Shown piece after piece: positions 23,013-35,700 of a stretch of DNA of 64,000 nucleotides. The notes beneath the pieces were generated by a model. That model was not told where the DNA came from. It saw only the letters and a program-made list of their open reading frames with translations, and did not search any database. Position numbers and translations under genes: made by a program. Each line of letters opens with the position of its first letter. Position 1 is the stretch's first letter. Source of the DNA: Protula sp. h YS-2021 (lineage: Eukaryota; Annelida; Polychaeta; Sabellida; Serpulidae); assembly GCA_949752745.1 (NCBI GenBank), contig OX457028.1:29350445-29414444 (forward strand), given 5' to 3'.

Positions 23013-25016
23013 ATTGTTCCCAATCTGTCTTGTAAGGGAGTAGTCATTACAAGATAGCCTGGAGTTCAATCGCAATTTATTTACTTTCACTTTTCTTTCT
23101 CCCCAAGCAGTTAAAGTCAGAGAGAGATAGAGAAAAATGAAGTATACACATGAGGTATTGTATGGTGTATTTTGTCAAACTAAAGCTGACGTCACACAAG
23201 TTGGCATCCCAAAAAACGGGAACCCAGCTTCCGGCAAAGTGCAATTTTAACTCATTGGAACTTCTTGCATAAAATTTAACGGTTCAGTCAATGACTTTCT
23301 TTCATTAGATTTAAATGGGCAATCATTGTTTTTTATGCAATTATAATTCAATATAGGCAAGATTTTTATGACGACTATTTGAAAGAAAAACTGAATTCTT
23401 TGTATGAAAGAATAATCCGAGTTTTTACTGCTTATGATGTATTCTTCTGTTCTGCCTCATTTTAAGTTTGTGTTTCTGTGATTATTTTTAATACAAGTTT
23501 CTCATTGGTCGTTGTCCGCATCGTATTGCTATTGTTTCGCATACAGCAGAATGGATGTTAACTAACGCTGTCAAAGATGCCAAAATTATCCAACCTTAAA
23601 TCACGCAAACCCCCAGCTTGAATTATTCGCTGAGTATACCAATGACGGTATGCATGAATGGATAAACGAGCGATATCATTTGTCTAAAAAATGACCCACG
23701 GATTCATACGACTTCTTGTTTCACGAAATACATTGTTCTAGGGTTCTGGCATTTAGGGACATATCGTGTAGCTGACGCTAAACAGCGGAAGAAACAGTTT
23801 GAGTAAACGTGATCTTTTTATGCTATTTTCTTTTCCTCGAAATTATACCTCATCAAGGGGTGAGCAACAATTCTCTTCTTCGCCTTATTTAACTATTTAA
23901 TTATTTTAACTTGGAGTTTAAAAAATTGAAAATAAAAATATGGCTACACTTATTATCCAACGCGAAAGGCTTGATGATTAATACTCAGTATGTTTGCACA
24001 ATGCGTTTATCACTGTTTCTGTTATGCTTCATTTATAAATATAGATTTTGGTGTGGATATCTGAAACATATGAACGCTGAAGTTTGTAAATAATTTCATA
24101 ATTTCGTATTTGAAATTTAAATACATTTGGACAAAAGTAATAAAATACGTCTGTAATATTTTTTTGCTAGTTTATTTTTATTATGTGTACTTTCGTATGG
24201 CCACAGACCAGTGTTTCACTGCTGAAAATGGTTCTATGTGAAACAGTCTTCTCTCTCCATTCCTCAGCCAACCCCATAACCTTTTTCCAAGAGGAAATAT
24301 ATCATTACGCTTCGAATCTCCACAAGGAAATGTATCCCCCCTCTCCGAATGGTTCCAATAATTCGGGTTGATCAAACCTGATACAAACTAGTGCGTCTGG
24401 GATCAGATTTAGCGTTCGATTAAAGTATGACTGCATTGAAAACATGAAACGTCTTAGGAATGAGGAAGAAATCGTGTACTGAAAACGTCTTAAGTTGTGG
24501 TGGTTTTAAATTGAAAGTCCACTCATTTCAAAATTTTACAGAATGAAGTCCGAATGCGAGAAATTACACTGCTAAAATTGAGGTTTAAAACATACTTCTC
24601 GACCACATGCATCGTATTGTCGTCAACAAAAACATGCTTAACACATCCTCATGGTAACCAAGTAATTGCCTAAGAATAAACTGTTATAAAAAACGAGCCA
24701 TTACCTAAGTACATATACTCTTCAATACAAGTCATTACCCAAGTATATAAATTCGTCGTACATTTAGGGTACATGTACGCTGAACAAATCAAATTTCAGC
24801 ACTTGTACATTGAAAATAAAAAATCCATTCCACGCAAATCCACGGCTGAGAGCATTTGAACTGTCGGTTTAAATCTTCACGTGATTTAAAAATACGACAC
24901 AAAACCCAGGCAGACCTGAGACCTCAAAGGCTCATTAAACGTGTTCGGCAATGGAAGTTAATAACTGCACTCGAATCGACGATTGGTTATCAATACTTCC
25001 ATTTTTCGTCATTCTA

Positions 25017-25038
25017 TTTATTAATTTATTTATTTATT
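25017..25038 (-). terminator. poly(A) signal cluster of VPS35L
   Basis: On the minus strand, several overlapping AATAAA hexamers lie 320-340 bases downstream of the VPS35L stop codon. They are well placed for a short 3' UTR. Confidence 0.5.
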
Positions 25039-25358
25039 TTTCTTCTACTTTTTTTAGCTGGTGCACAGATTGGGCAGGGTTTTGTTCTGGATTGCAATCT
25101 TCCAAACTGTGGGCATGGAAATCTTAAATCTGACGCGCTTCGCTGAAGTGACGTACATTTCGTATACGATATAACAATCTGTGATTGCATACAGATCACC
25201 TTTCAACAAGTTTTGTATTCTTAACAAGAGGTATATACTGTAGCATTCCATCACAACCTAATTCCCCCTCCCGCTCCCGTCACCCCTCGAACATCACCTC
25301 CCACTTGGAACTACTTGTTGTCGTCAGGCCGAACAAATAAATGTCTATTTTACAGTCT

Positions 25359-25484
25359 TTAAAATTGACTGTAAGACGTTTTTAAAGTCTGTGGTCTTAT
25401 CTGTAAACTGCCCAAAAGTCTGTTGTAAAGATCTCCGTTCAGTTTGTTCCGACTTCTCCTTTTCAAGTTCTTCAAAGTCCGCAA
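25359..25484 (-). CDS. VPS35L: VPS35L terminal coding exon
   Basis: A 126-nt exon after cttctttggcag. In phase 0 it reads [20 protein letters not shown], then [14 protein letters not shown] and a short tail ending SYSQF and TAA at 25359-25361. The spacing fits the known C-terminus of the family (a KTLEYIKKQ-type helix followed by a leucine-rich end). It is more diverged than the inner exons. Confidence 0.8.
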   Translation of the reverse strand: MRTLKNLKRRSRNKLNGDLYNRLLGSLQIRPQTLKTSYSQF

Positions 25485-28400
25485 CTGCCAAAGAAGCAAC
25501 ATCTTATTACTACTGTTTTTTATTTTTGCTGCAGCAGGTTTTCTTACCATCATTTTTAGAACATATGGCGCAACACATGAAACGAAATATTACTTCTTCT
25601 ATGAAACTATCAGAATATTGGACAAGAGAAAACGGACTTTAAACTAGACCGAATTCCGCTAGATAGCGGAGTGACACACTTGGAGAAACCTATAAGAGAA
25701 AATGTTTGTATTGCACTGTGACCAAGAAGGTCAAGGTTGTCGAGGTACTCCTTTTGTGTCGTCATTTTTGCCTAAATGGTCGAAAATGAGCTTAAAATCT
25801 CTAATCGTTTTCGAAATAAGGTTTTGACCTTCTCAGTCAAGCTCACCGAGGTACCTCCCATGTAACGTCGTTTAGGTTCAAGCGAGTTTTCCAAGTGGGA
25901 ATACGACTTGGAAGAATTTTAGAGTTAATTTAGTCCAATTTTAAGTACGTAATTAAACCTAAATAATTCTTATTTCAAAAGAATATCCAATTGGAACCAG
26001 AAGTAATCACGACTTTTTGATATTATCTTCACCAAAAAAAGGCTGCTTTCCTAAAGAATGGCTATTAATCGGAAAGCATTTAGATATGATGAACATTTAC
26101 CAAGATTTTCTCGTCTATTTCGCCTCCTCTTTCCGAATACGTCCATAAACTGGTGGCCAGGTTAAACAACTTGTCTCTTTCAAGGTTGCCATGGCAAATG
26201 AGTCGGTTGAACAACTCGTGGGAGAGCACCGCCAAGCGCTTATAAGCCTGAAAAAATTCTTATTTATAGCTATATCTATGACATAAGCCTCTCCTAAGTG
26301 AATGAATTAAACACAGTTAACCGCCCTCCTCCCCGCCCCACCCCTCCTCGCCCCCCCCCCCCCTGTGTAACTGTACTTTAGAAACACTGAAACGGAGATT
26401 GCAGCGGGTCCAGTGTGCATTGCCGAGCCGGCAGTGTCCAGTAGACATTGCTGAGCAATCAGCGGATCCAGGCTGCACTGCTGAGCGGGCAGTGGGTCAA
26501 GTGGGCATTGCTGATCAGGCAGCGAGTCCAGTACACACTGCTGATCGGGCACCGAGTCTAGTGTATATTGCTGATAAGGCAGCGAGACCAGTGCGCATTG
26601 CTGATAGGGCAGCAGGTCCAGTGTGCATTGCTGAGCGAGCTCGTTTTTGTCTGACGAAGCATCAGACTACATGCAGGCATCGAGACTTGACCTCCTTCCC
26701 CCCCTCCCCCTCCCCCTCCCCCCTACTCCCTCATCCCTCCACACACACACCTGCATCTGCTCCAGCGCTTTGAGTAGGGCCACCAGCTCGTCTAGGACAG
26801 TGCTGAACATGGCGTCCACTTCACTGATGAACTTGGGATCATAACCATACAGCGTGTCATTGGACTCCACTGCAACAAAACAATCGCACACAGTCGCAAA
26901 GTTTTACAATAACGCGTCTATTTCAATAAAAGTTTTGAAAAATACACAAATAAAGCTCTGAGTTAAAACTGTATTGCGTCTGCCTCAGAGTGCTCAGCTC
27001 AATCGCAGACGATGGGACAAAAAAGGTCCCATGTAAAGCAAACAGCAATTAGGCCAGTATTTTTTATTATGATGGTGGAACTGATTGATCGCATGAGTAT
27101 CGATTGGTTTATCGTTCTGTTTGATTTGTTTGAACTCTCTTTAATCTCTTTTAATGTTATTTGAATCAATGTGTAAAACGAATCTCCGGGTAAAGTGTTT
27201 ATTTTTCTTTCAATACATTAATCAATAACTATTGAACTATGGAAACATGAAGAGAGAAGTATATAAAGTTGCATAACGATGAAATCCCTGGTTGTTGTAT
27301 AACGATGAAATCCCTGGATGTTGTATAACGATGAAGTCCCTGGTTGTTGTATAACGATAAAGTCGCTGGGGAACAAACCTTTATCGATGTGGTAAGCGTA
27401 AGTCTCCTGGCTGGCAGCGCACAGCGTGTTCAGTACATTACAGTATATGAGCGCTTTGTAATCCAGATTCGGATCCCACTCTCTCTTTTGTAGCGTATTC
27501 AATAACCCTCTCAACAAGTATAATACCCCTTGTTCTGGGTTATCCTAAAATCAATAAAAGTATATGAGCGCTTTGTAACCTAGATTTGGAGCCCACTCTC
27601 TTTTCTGCAGTATATCTAAAAACCCACTCAACAAGTATAAATACCTCTTGTTCTGGGTTATCCTAAAATCATTCAAACTTCTGAATATTTATATATTGTT
27701 TAATTCCTTTTAATTAAAACTAGAACGCCAAGTGCACATAAAACATCAGTGTACAGGGATATCACGTATACTTCCCACTGAGACTTATTTAAAGTCTTGT
27801 TTTAGTAAACAAAAACACATGTCTCACCGACCAAATCTATGGTTCTGCAATACCCAGTTTTGATTTTTCCTTTTACAGAAATAAAAGAATAATTTACCTT
27901 TTCTGTAGATGTAATCAAAATTCATAATGTAATATTAAAAAAATAAATAATTTATTCATAGGAATTACTGTAAAATATTGTCAAAATTCTGTCCAAAAAA
28001 AAAAAAAAAAACAAAAAAACACTCACATATCTCTCCACGATGTGTTCAGCACGTTATATAACCTAACAGAATTTATGAGCCCTGCACAACTCCTTAAATA
28101 AAACTGCACACCACATTATTCAACTCATGAATTGTTTACCTGTTTGTCATTCAGTGCTCACTGAATGGCAGATTAAAAAACATTGTACAGAAATTCCCAG
28201 CATAGTAATAACAACAAAAAAAACACCGTATTATTTAAAATTAGAATTCTGAAGTAAATAAGAAACCAGACATTTTCATTATTTTATCATTTTATATTGT
28301 AGACTATATGAACAACTTATTTTCTCACCTTAGAAATAGAAAAATATACAAAAATTGAAAATACAAATGAATTTTCAAAATTTTAAAATTTCAACAGGTT

Positions 28401-30172
28401 ATTCGGTAATCAGCCCTCGACATTTTTCAATATTCTTACATTCCTTTCGTCAAAAGATAAGAATTTACACTGTTCAACTTATTTCACCCTTTGTTAAGAG
28501 AAAAGTGAAGCATTACTGATTTCTGTGACATTCGAATTATCGGTAGTCTATTCCGGAATAGCCTCCCAAGAAATATCTGGTTTCTTATTTGCTTCAAAAT
28601 TCTTATTTAAATAATGCGGTGTTACAATTTTATTGTTTTATTTATTTTATTAATTATATATGTCGTTAACTTCTAGGTCTACAGAGGAGGGGGGGGGGGG
28701 GGGGGGGGAATCTGCGAAAAAAAAATATCACGTAATATTTTTAAGCCATCCATTTACTCCTGTACGCATTCCAAGTTGTGCGAAACATTTCGACTTTCCA
28801 CAGAATAACTACCCACTTTTGAAATCAATCCAATTACTCATCAGAGCATATTGTTTGGAGGACACTTTTATGTTTTGATGTTGCATATGCAGTCTGCGCT
28901 TAGAAGCTTTCAAACCTAACAAACGGCAATCCCAACAATTCTGAAGGATCTCCGGTGTACAGTGGCCTAAAAAATAAGATTCTGACGTAATGAGTCATGC
29001 GCCTCTCTTAATAACCTTCTCAGAACCGTCCGACTGACCCAAGGATCTCCACACAAAGTTTTGAGGATACAGAGTCCATAGATTTTCCGTTGTCGAGTTA
29101 TTTTCACATAAGATCTTGACAACATATTTTATGTAATAACGTCACATGCATTAACTCGTTCGCTCCATTCGCGATAAAATTTGACAGAATCTATGGAATG
29201 CCGTTTTAACATTTAATGCTTATTTTTGATGTCAAAATATAATTAAAGATATAAAGAAATCTATGTAGATCTCAATAATTTATATTTTGCTATCATTAAT
29301 TGAATTTTAGATAGCAAAAAATTATTTTTGAGATCAAAAAATCAAATTTACAAACTTAAAAAATCTTAAGGGAGACACACATTCACATAAAATTTAACGA
29401 ATCGTCAATTAAATTTTGGAGATGAAAACTTAAATGATTGAGATCAATAATAACAACACAATTTTTTACCTCAAGAATTGCTTCTTTTTTGTACAGTAAG
29501 AAATTTAAAGAAAGATTCTGTATACAAGGACCAGTCATTATTAATTTACAGATGTGTACTTCTGATTTTTTATTTTAAAAAATAGACTGATATTTTGATA
29601 TCAAAAATAAATTTTTGAGATCAAAAAATCATTTGCAGATTTCAAAATACAAATTAAAAAAGTTTCATTCTGAAATAATGATATCTGAAATAAATTTTTG
29701 ATATCAATAAAAAGAAAATGAATTATTGAGCTCCAAATTGATATTTTGCTCTCAAATATTTCATTTTTGCGATCAAGAATTGAATTTTTGATATCAAAAA
29801 TTCAATTTTGGATATCATTAAATCATTTTTGCTAACAATAAATATTTCTTGATATCTTTAAATATTTATTGATATCAAAAATTATTTTTTGAGATCAAGA
29901 ATACATTTAAAGATATCAAAAATTACAGATAGCAAAAATTATTTCTTGATGTCAATAATTTCCTCATAAATGTGATAATGGCATTCCATAACAACGTCAT
30001 ATGGCTTCCTTAAAACCGCAATACGCGTAAACAGTTGACAGAGCAGCCCGACCTACCCAAGGAATAAACAGACCATGTTTGAAGTCGATTCGACTTTTTG
30101 TTTTCGAGATATGTTGCACACAACATTTTGTTCACAACAGACTGAGGCACACACACACACGCACAAACTCAC

Positions 30173-30218
<46 letters not shown>

Positions 30219-32692
30219 TATAAACCATATTTAAGTCCAGACCTGGTCTGAAACCAGGTTTCAAACCTAGTTTAGACAGGGTTTTGACAATTTATACAGA
30301 CATGGAAGATCACATATGAATGTAGTTTAGAATGAGGCTGTGAAATTCGCTATGGTCTGAAAGCCATTCTTCACTGCGGTCTAGACTGAGTTTGCTCCAA
30401 ATGAGTTCAAGACTTAAGTTGTGAAATCGACCCTCTATGTCTCCTCGCAGTCGGGGAAATAATCAATGCAGCACATGCTTGCCAAACAGGGATCGATTTG
30501 GAATTTTCTTTCAAAAGTTCGCATAAATATTTGATGTTTACCAAGCACAAAAATCCCCGTGTTCCGTTCTTTATTACGTCATCAATGACGTAAGCAACGT
30601 CTTATACGATCACGATTTCTGAGAATTTATAAGGCTCCTATCAATGCTACTACACAGGATTTACATTCTTATTGATTAATACAGAGAAGGGAAACCATCC
30701 GTCGTCCTCAATCATTGGTACGAAATGACGTCACATGTGACGTCACAATGCTGCACCACTCACCGGGACAACCAGTAAGGCAGACAACAGCTCGGCCACG
30801 TACTCATGCAGCATTGATTCGCTGGAGCGCATTTTGCCTTCCACGTTCAACATCCGGGGCACCTCGGCCAGAAGTGAAATGGCCGCCTTGAAAAATGCAT
30901 CTCCTTAAAAGACATGAAAGATTACATACCTTGGGGTTTAAAAGTGTGCGTTTATTGTTTACTTTCAGTGAAGATTTGGTGTCTACGAAGAATCTGTTTG
31001 GATTTGAATTGTGTAACCTTGTCGCGATTTTGTTGTTGTTGGGGTACTGACATTGTAAGAGACACTGGTACTAAGGGGCACTAGCTTTGAAAGAGATCCG
31101 GGTACTGCGGGCACTGACCTCGTGAAAGACACTGGCACTAAGGAGGGATGACCTTGTGAGAGACGCTGGTACTACGGGCACTAACCTTGTGACAAACACT
31201 CATAATAAAGGGCACTGACCTCGTGAGAGATACTGATACTACGTGGCATGACCTTATGAAAGACACTGGTACTCCGGGGCACTGACCTTGTGAGAGACAC
31301 TGGTTGATGAGTGCCACTTGTCCAGAGATAAGATACAGCTTCAGCCTGGCAGTGATACTGTTTAGTGACGGGATCGTGATATAGCAATACGCAACACATG
31401 CCTGCAAGAAGAAAAAAACAACGCACACTATTATTAGACGTGGAAACTTTTGTTTATTTCCAAATCAGTTTTGTAAATATCACGAGATACACTCACACCA
31501 ACCAAGATTTGTAGATTGGGGATAAGTGAGGGCCAAACGGTAGCAGCAGAATGATTTCATTACCAAAAACTCCTTTATCTTGCCTTTAACGGTAGTTCCA
31601 TGAATCGCTTTCATTTCAACGAGGTTCTGCCGTATTTGATTTTAGTGGCTTCGCGATTTTGGCAAAATGCAGCTTATACAAAGTAAGCGCGATTGATTTC
31701 ACTACATAACCCTCACCCCCCCCCCCCCCCCCCCCATCCATAACGTCCAAAAAAAACACGCCCAATGCATCTCACCCTGACAAAAGCAGCTGTTTTTCTG
31801 CTGTGGTCGCCGTGGACTATTTTTCTTGTTTCCATTGCTAACTGATTGACACACTGAAACAGGCAAACAGAATAAGAACTTCTTTTTTTCATGTTAATAT
31901 GATGCATTGTCAAGCTTCAAGCCACTTATCGTGTGAAGCTCAAACTTTAACACTTGACAAATCTTTGACTTGGTCAAGGCTTATATGAATTTGTGCGAGT
32001 AGCCGTTGGTGTTTGTTTTTCTTGACAGTAAAAATTCATTTTCTTGTCTCAGCTTCTTCTCTGACACTACAGGCTATAGGACCACAGAACTTTGTACTTA
32101 TGTAGAACTTGATCTGAGGGTTTGCATCCCGCCTTTTTTCGTCTGCGATTTCCTTTTCATGCTTAAAACGCCACAGCTCTGGAACGTTAGTGTGATCATG
32201 CACTTGGTGACATGTTTCGCAAATGAAATCATTTAAAAAGCTTGCATTTCTGTCAAAGATGAGAACTAAATGCACAATCAATAATTACCCAAGACGTTTC
32301 TAGTTACACTTGGGGATTTGAAATCCCCTAGTTTATTGAATTCGTACCATTCTGTAAAATGTTTCCGTATGATTCTTTTCTTTCGCCATAACCTTGCCAC
32401 GCGAGACGGCTAGGGCTAGCACGACCAAATTTGGCAGATATAATGTAGCATGTCTAGTTGGTCCCCCTCATTTTTTTTTAGAAATTCATTAACATTTTAT
32501 ATGCAAAAAAGGACATTGAAATTTTTTTGTCACTGAAGCGCATTATAAGGCAGGTAAACGCTATGACTACGCAGTTAAGGCACATGGTATATCACTAGTC
32601 CTAATGATCGCCCAACTGTCCAAAATGCGAGCTATTACAGCATGTGTGTGCTATTGACTGCAGCGTTTCAGCTTTCCCCAGTTGCTAAAGAG

Positions 32693-32759
<67 letters not shown>

Positions 32760-35700
32760 CATATATATATACATTGTTTTTTATGTTTTTTTTTAGTTTA
32801 CGCTAATGGACGTAGGAAGATGAAATTCACCGAATACAGAATGACAAAATGTCGTTAAATCCGCATTTGTTTTTACTTTAACATTCAAGATCAAGGTCAA
32901 ATTGAGGTCAAAGTATTTTTGTTACCTCAAAGTGGTTTCTAGAAACCTGTTCCTACAATGTTTAACGTAAGAAGACGACATTGGCAAAAGTATAAAGGGC
33001 AGTAAGTCCTCGTGAAATCCGCAGGTTTTTCACCTTCACCAAGATCAAGATCAAACTGAGGTCAAAATATTTCTTAAACCGTTATTTATCACGAAAACCG
33101 CCAAGGCATAGCGTCCATATCCTCGTCTGAACACCTAGAGAGTCCAGTACAGAGTAACCGCGCGATCCGAATTTCGACATTCAAGGTCAAGGTGAAAGAT
33201 AAAGTGACTCTGTATATCAAAAAGCGTTAGAGAACAATTGACCATTATCTCGAAAAAGCCTAGACATTTTGAGCGATTTTGAGCTTATTTGCGACCCTCT
33301 GGATCTAAAAGACGTTGTGCAAGAGGTACCTCGGTGACCTTGACCTTTTCGTTCATGGTCAAGGTCAAAATCTGGAAGTTGACGATTATCTCGACAATGG
33401 TTAGCGACACCGCGATTTTGAGCTTATTTTCGACCCATCGGGCCTAAGAGACGTTATACAAGAGGTAACTCGGTGACCTTGACCTTCTCGTCCATGGTCA
33501 AGGTAAAAAACCGGAACTTGATCATATCTCGAACAAGTTCAGAAATAGGGGGATTTTGAGCTTATCTTCGACCCTTTTGGCCTAAAAGACGTAGGGCGAT
33601 TTTGAGCTTATCTTCGACCCTTTGGCTAAAAGACGTTACCTTGGTGACCTTGACCTCGTCGTTCATGGTCAATGTAAAAAACCGAAAGTTGACTATTATC
33701 TCGAAAACTGTTAGAGAAAGAGCGATTTTGAGCCTTTTTGCGATCCTTTGGGCCTAAAAGACGTCATAAAATAGGTACCTCGGTGACCTTGACCTCTTCG
33801 TTCATGGTCAAGGTCAAAACCGGAAGTTGACCATTATCTCGAAAATGGTTAGCGACACCGCTTATTTTCGAACCATTGAGCCTAAAAGACGTCATACAAG
33901 AGGTAACTCGGTGACTATGACCTCCTCGTTCATGGTCAATTCTGAATTTTTACAGTTCAAAATTGTATTTTTTGTTACCCCCAAGTGTAATTTTCGCTAC
34001 TCAGTAATGAAACCGGTCTAGTTTTCTCATAACTTTATTGAACAGATGTTGTTTTTTTACCGTAGTATACTCTGATACATACTTGTACTAAATTGACAAG
34101 AACGGCATCGACATTCGTAAAGGCGGCTCTGGCCTCCACGTAAAAGCTCAGCTGCTGCTCAAAATCTCGTCCAAACGAGATGCTGCGTACAAAGCCGTTG
34201 ATGAGATTGCCGATCACTCGGATCTCATCGTCAAGACTTAGCGCACTGGAAGAAAATGACACAGGCAGGCAACAAAATGAATGCTTTATTGTGGCTAAAT
34301 GCTGTAATATAATTGGCCGATTGCCCTGGTAAATATTTTTTCAATGTTGACCGGAACGCAACTCTCAATAGTTCTCGCATTGGTGCACAATCAAATTGAC
34401 AATTAAGCCATATAACTATACATATACTGACTTATTGTTGAATCAACATTAAAACATTGAGGTCACCATTTTCTTAGTGGTCAATAATACTTCATGTTCA
34501 CTTAAAATAAGTCAACGTCTATTGAATGTTACACAAAAGAAAACGTCAGTTTTCATATTCAAACGATCGGTCTCGTTTCATTCAAGACTTCAAAGGCATT
34601 CAGGAAAAAAACAGTATATTCGTCGACATTACTTACATACCACACCCCGCCCTCACCCCAAGAACTTTCTGTCATGGATAAAACAAGTTTGTCCAAGGAC
34701 AAATTCCCAGCTTACGAAAAGCAATAAGACCAATTCCAGAGTGCATGAGCAAGGGAATTTTCCTTAAAAATTGGGCTTCAAAAGATGAGACGGCAAAGAG
34801 CTAGCTCAATAATTAATTTAGCACCGGACCAGAACATAGACCGATAAATGCATACAAAGATTTCTTTCCCAGAAAAATGGGAAACAGATTTTTTGTATCT
34901 CTGGTAGACTGGATAGTCTGCCATAGATACCTTCAAACAACGCTCGCATTTCGGACCAGTGCGCATATTTATGTAACTTGCCTTGATGCGCGGTTCTTAT
35001 TCAGACAAGTGCGCATGTTTATTTAATTTTTCGTAGATGCGCGGCTCTCATTTTGGAACAGAGCAAATGTTTATTTAACTTGCGTTGATGTGCGGTTCGC
35101 ATTTCGGACGAGCGCCCATGTTTTTTTACCTTGTGTGGATGTGTGGTTCTTATTTCGGATCAATGCGCATGTTTATTTACATTGTGTTGATGGGCGGTTC
35201 TTATTTCGGATCAGTGCGCATGTTTATTTACCTTGCGTTGATGTGCGGTTCTTATTTCGGATCAATGCGCATGTTTATTTACATTGTGTTGATGGGCGGT
35301 TCTTATTTCGGATCAGTGCGCATGTTTATTTACCTTGTGTTGATGTGCGGTTCTTATTTCGGATCAGTGTGCATGTTTATTTACCTTGTGTTGATGTGCG
35401 GTTCTTATCCCATACTAATGCACATGTTTATTTACTTGCGTTGATGAGCGGTACTTATTTTGGACAGCCCAAGTTTCCTTAGGTTGCCTTGATGCGCGGT
35501 TCGCATTTCGGACCAGTTTGCATGTTTATTTAACTTGAGTTGATGAGCAGTTCGAATTTCGGACAATTACGCATGTTTATTTAACTTGAGTTAATGCGCG
35601 GTTCGAATTTCGGACCAGTGCGCAAGTACTTATTTTGGACCAGTGCAAATGTTTATTTAACTTGCGTTGAAGCGTGGTTCGCATTTCGAGCCACTGCGCA

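Larger units (their letters stand above)
20647..25358. other. intergenic region between convergent genes
   Basis: This 4.7-kb region separates the 3' ends of the collagen gene (plus) and VPS35L (minus). It contains the 32-bp minisatellite, a possible poly(A) signal at 21376, a poly-C run (22317-22334), a foldback at 22856-23012, an (AAAT)n run and AT-rich unique sequence. A fragment near 22105-22205 (acagtaaaacctcc to gaaggaggtttt) looks like a transposon end. No gene is supported. Confidence 0.6.
27673..30763 (-). other. VPS35L intron: AT-rich, palindromic repeats
   Basis: This is a large AT-rich intron. It contains poly-A (28000-28018), poly-G (28688-28708), the two halves of a TGACGTCA-type dispersed repeat (28960-29165 and 29985-30130), the gatatc-palindrome array (29170-29960), (GA)n (30175-30214), and two CRE-type palindromes near 30580 and 30735. 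No exon is seen. Confidence 0.6.
31854..34082 (-). other. VPS35L intron containing a TIR-bounded repeat
   Basis: This is a 2.2-kb intron. 1.7 kb of it is the 32304-33990 element, including an (AT)n tract. The rest is featureless. Confidence 0.7.

Noticed and set aside
26667..26750. Extension of the 26751-26869 VPS35L exon into [11 protein letters not shown]
   Set aside because: This is read-through past the donor into a GT/GGA-rich intron. The next real exon (26101-26247) fits the family.
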